Assembly: GCA_005798965.1 (NCBI GenBank)
Contig: SYIB01000156.1
Span: 1 to 7,118 of the forward strand
DNA: 7,118 bases
Direction: 5' to 3'
From: Planctomycetia bacterium
GTDB taxonomy: Bacteria; Planctomycetota; Phycisphaerae; Phycisphaerales; SM1A02
In this document: piece after piece, positions 6,026 through 7,118 of the stretch
Numbering within the stretch: the first letter of the stretch is position 1
Layout: every line of letters begins with the position of its first letter
Translations under genes and position numbers: made by a program
Notes under the pieces: model-generated
What the model was told of the DNA's origin: nothing
The model's database searches: none
What the model saw: the letters and a program-made list of their open reading frames with translations, nothing else

Positions 6026-6035
6026 CCAACCACCC

Positions 6036-7118
6036 ATGTGCGGCATCGTGGCATACATCGGGCGCCGGCAGGCGCTTCCCATCCTGCTCGAAGGACTCAA
6101 GCGCCTGGAGTACCGCGGCTATGACAGCGCGGGTGCCGGCATGCTGAGTGGGTCCGGCCTGCAGATGGTCAAGTGCATCGGCCGGGTGGCCGCCCTGGAG
6201 GAGGCCATCGAGCGCAAGGGGGGCTTGGAGGGCTCGATCGGCATCGCGCACACCCGCTGGGCGACCCACGGTGGCGTCACCGACCTGAACGCGCACCCGC
6301 ACCGTGACGACGCCAAGCAGGGTCATGGCATCGCGATCATCCACAATGGCATCATCGAGAACTACGCGGCGCTGAAGACGTGGCTGCTCGAAAAGGGCCA
6401 TGTCTTCGACAGCGAGACCGACACCGAGGTGCTCGCCCACCTGATCGGGGAGCTCTACGAAGGCGACCTTGAGAAGGCCGTTCAGTCGGCGTTGCGCGAG
6501 GTGACCGGCGCCTACGCGATCGCCGCCATGTGTGCCAAGGAGCCCGACGTGCTCGTGGTCGCTCGCAAGGGCAGTCCGCTCATGGTCGGCGTGGGCAACG
6601 GCGAGTACGTCGTCGCCAGCGACGCAAGCGCGATCGTCAGCCACACCACGCAGGCCTTCACGCTGGCGGATTACACCGTCGCACGCCTGACGCGCGAGTC
6701 ATTCCGAACCACGACTGTCGACAACCTGCCGATCACGGCCGAGGTCCGTGAGCTTGAGATCGACCTGCAGGAGATCGAACTCGGTGGCTATGACCACTTC
6801 ATGCTCAAGGAAATCCATGAGCAGCCGCGCGCCCTGCGCACCTCGCTCAAGGGCCGCATCGACCTGCGCATCGGTGATGTGAAGCTCGGCGGAGTCGGCG
6901 ACATCGCGCGCCAGCTCGCGCGGGCCCGCCGCGTCGTCTTCGTCGGGCAGGGCACGGCATTGCACGCGTCCATGGTCGGCACCTACCTGATGGAGGAACT
7001 GGCCAAGATTCCCAGTGATTTCGACTTTGCGAGCGAGTTCCGCTACCGCAACCCGATCGTCGAGGAAGGCACCGTGGTGGTGGCGGTCAGCCAGTCGGGC
7101 GAAACCGCCGACACGCTC
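6036..7118 (+). CDS. glmS: Glutamine--fructose-6-phosphate aminotransferase (isomerizing), N-terminal 361 residues; 3' end outside window
   Basis: This cytoplasmic enzyme moves the amide nitrogen of glutamine to fructose-6-phosphate, giving glucosamine-6-phosphate, the first committed step to UDP-GlcNAc and so to peptidoglycan. The reading frame is open to the window's end; about 250 of the usual 610 or so residues are missing. The N-terminal glutaminase starts MCGIVAYIG, with C2 exposed as nucleophile after Met removal. Expected residues are present: R74 (AHTRWATHG), H87, N104-G105 (HNGIIENY) and D129 (TDTE). The link to the second domain is HFMLKEIHEQP (254-264). The first sugar isomerase (SIS) domain then begins, with ASEFRYRNP (332-340) and the phosphate loop SQSGET (352-357). 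The loop that usually reads CGTSYHA reads QGTALHA (305-311), so the common Ser that contacts the sugar phosphate is Ala308. Against the E. coli enzyme there is a five-residue insertion near 90-98. No glmS ribozyme fits in the short leader. Confidence 0.97.
   Translation, partial: MCGIVAYIGRRQALPILLEGLKRLEYRGYDSAGAGMLSGSGLQMVKCIGRVAALEEAIERKGGLEGSIGIAHTRWATHGGVTDLNAHPHRDDAKQGHGIAIIHNGIIENYAALKTWLLEKGHVFDSETDTEVLAHLIGELYEGDLEKAVQSALREVTGAYAIAAMCAKEPDVLVVARKGSPLMVGVGNGEYVVASDASAIVSHTTQAFTLADYTVARLTRESFRTTTVDNLPITAEVRELEIDLQEIELGGYDHFMLKEIHEQPRALRTSLKGRIDLRIGDVKLGGVGDIARQLARARRVVFVGQGTALHASMVGTYLMEELAKIPSDFDFASEFRYRNPIVEEGTVVVAVSQSGETADTL

Noticed and set aside
5977..6035. 6S RNA gene (ssrS), which sits next to the cyclo-ligase gene in many proteobacteria, or a glmS ribozyme
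   Set aside because: The gap is only 59 bases, far too short for 6S RNA (about 180 bases) or the glmS ribozyme, and no matching core was seen.
5976..6054. Upstream start for the cyclo-ligase at 6054
   Set aside because: It would overlap the glmS start and ribosome binding site by 19 bases or more and adds a Trp/Gly/Pro-rich stretch not typical of the family.
5898..6644. Open frame (248 codons) on the - strand
   Set aside because: Antisense to glmS, which has an intact glutaminase domain; no start signal or motif was seen.

Overview
This 7.1 kb window is a gene-dense, GC-rich (about two-thirds GC by eye) piece of a bacterial chromosome. The protein types suggest a planctomycete, most likely of the Phycisphaerae side. 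The strongest pointer is the membrane-anchored L,D-transpeptidase, with its Ser/Thr/Ala linker, LysM domain and YkuD domain. The small four-cysteine protein and the GlmS variant fit as well. This taxonomic placement is inference from recalled family resemblance, not from a search. I see no mobile element, CRISPR array, tRNA, rRNA or phage gene. The content is housekeeping rather than accessory.

Layout. Positions 1-2829 form a tight + strand cluster. It holds the C-terminal part of a CPBP-family intramembrane protease (cut by the left edge), tryptophanyl-tRNA synthetase (trpS), a small uncharacterised Cys-rich protein, and a XerD-type tyrosine recombinase. Spacings are 25, 9 and -32 bases, so the last three are probably cotranscribed. 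A 74-base convergent gap (2830-2903) follows, with a GC-rich hairpin and three CGATCG palindromes. Positions 2904-5976 hold three - strand genes, read right to left: 5-formyltetrahydrofolate cyclo-ligase, L,D-transpeptidase and pdxA, with gaps of 66 and 88 bases. A 59-base divergent gap (5977-6035) with a strong dyad then separates them from glmS, which runs + and is cut by the right edge.

How the genes work together. There is no single pathway. Two genes concern the cell wall: glmS makes glucosamine-6-phosphate, the first step towards UDP-GlcNAc, and the L,D-transpeptidase cross-links or modifies peptidoglycan outside the membrane. Two concern cofactors: pdxA in pyridoxal phosphate synthesis and the cyclo-ligase in folate one-carbon recycling. 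TrpS serves translation and Xer serves chromosome dimer resolution.

I did not find a clearly new multi-gene system. The points most worth a second look are the small four-Cys protein wedged between trpS and xer, the roughly tenfold excess of the palindrome CGATCG with a non-coding cluster of three, the dyad beside the glmS ribosome binding site, and an unusual phosphosugar-binding loop in GlmS.
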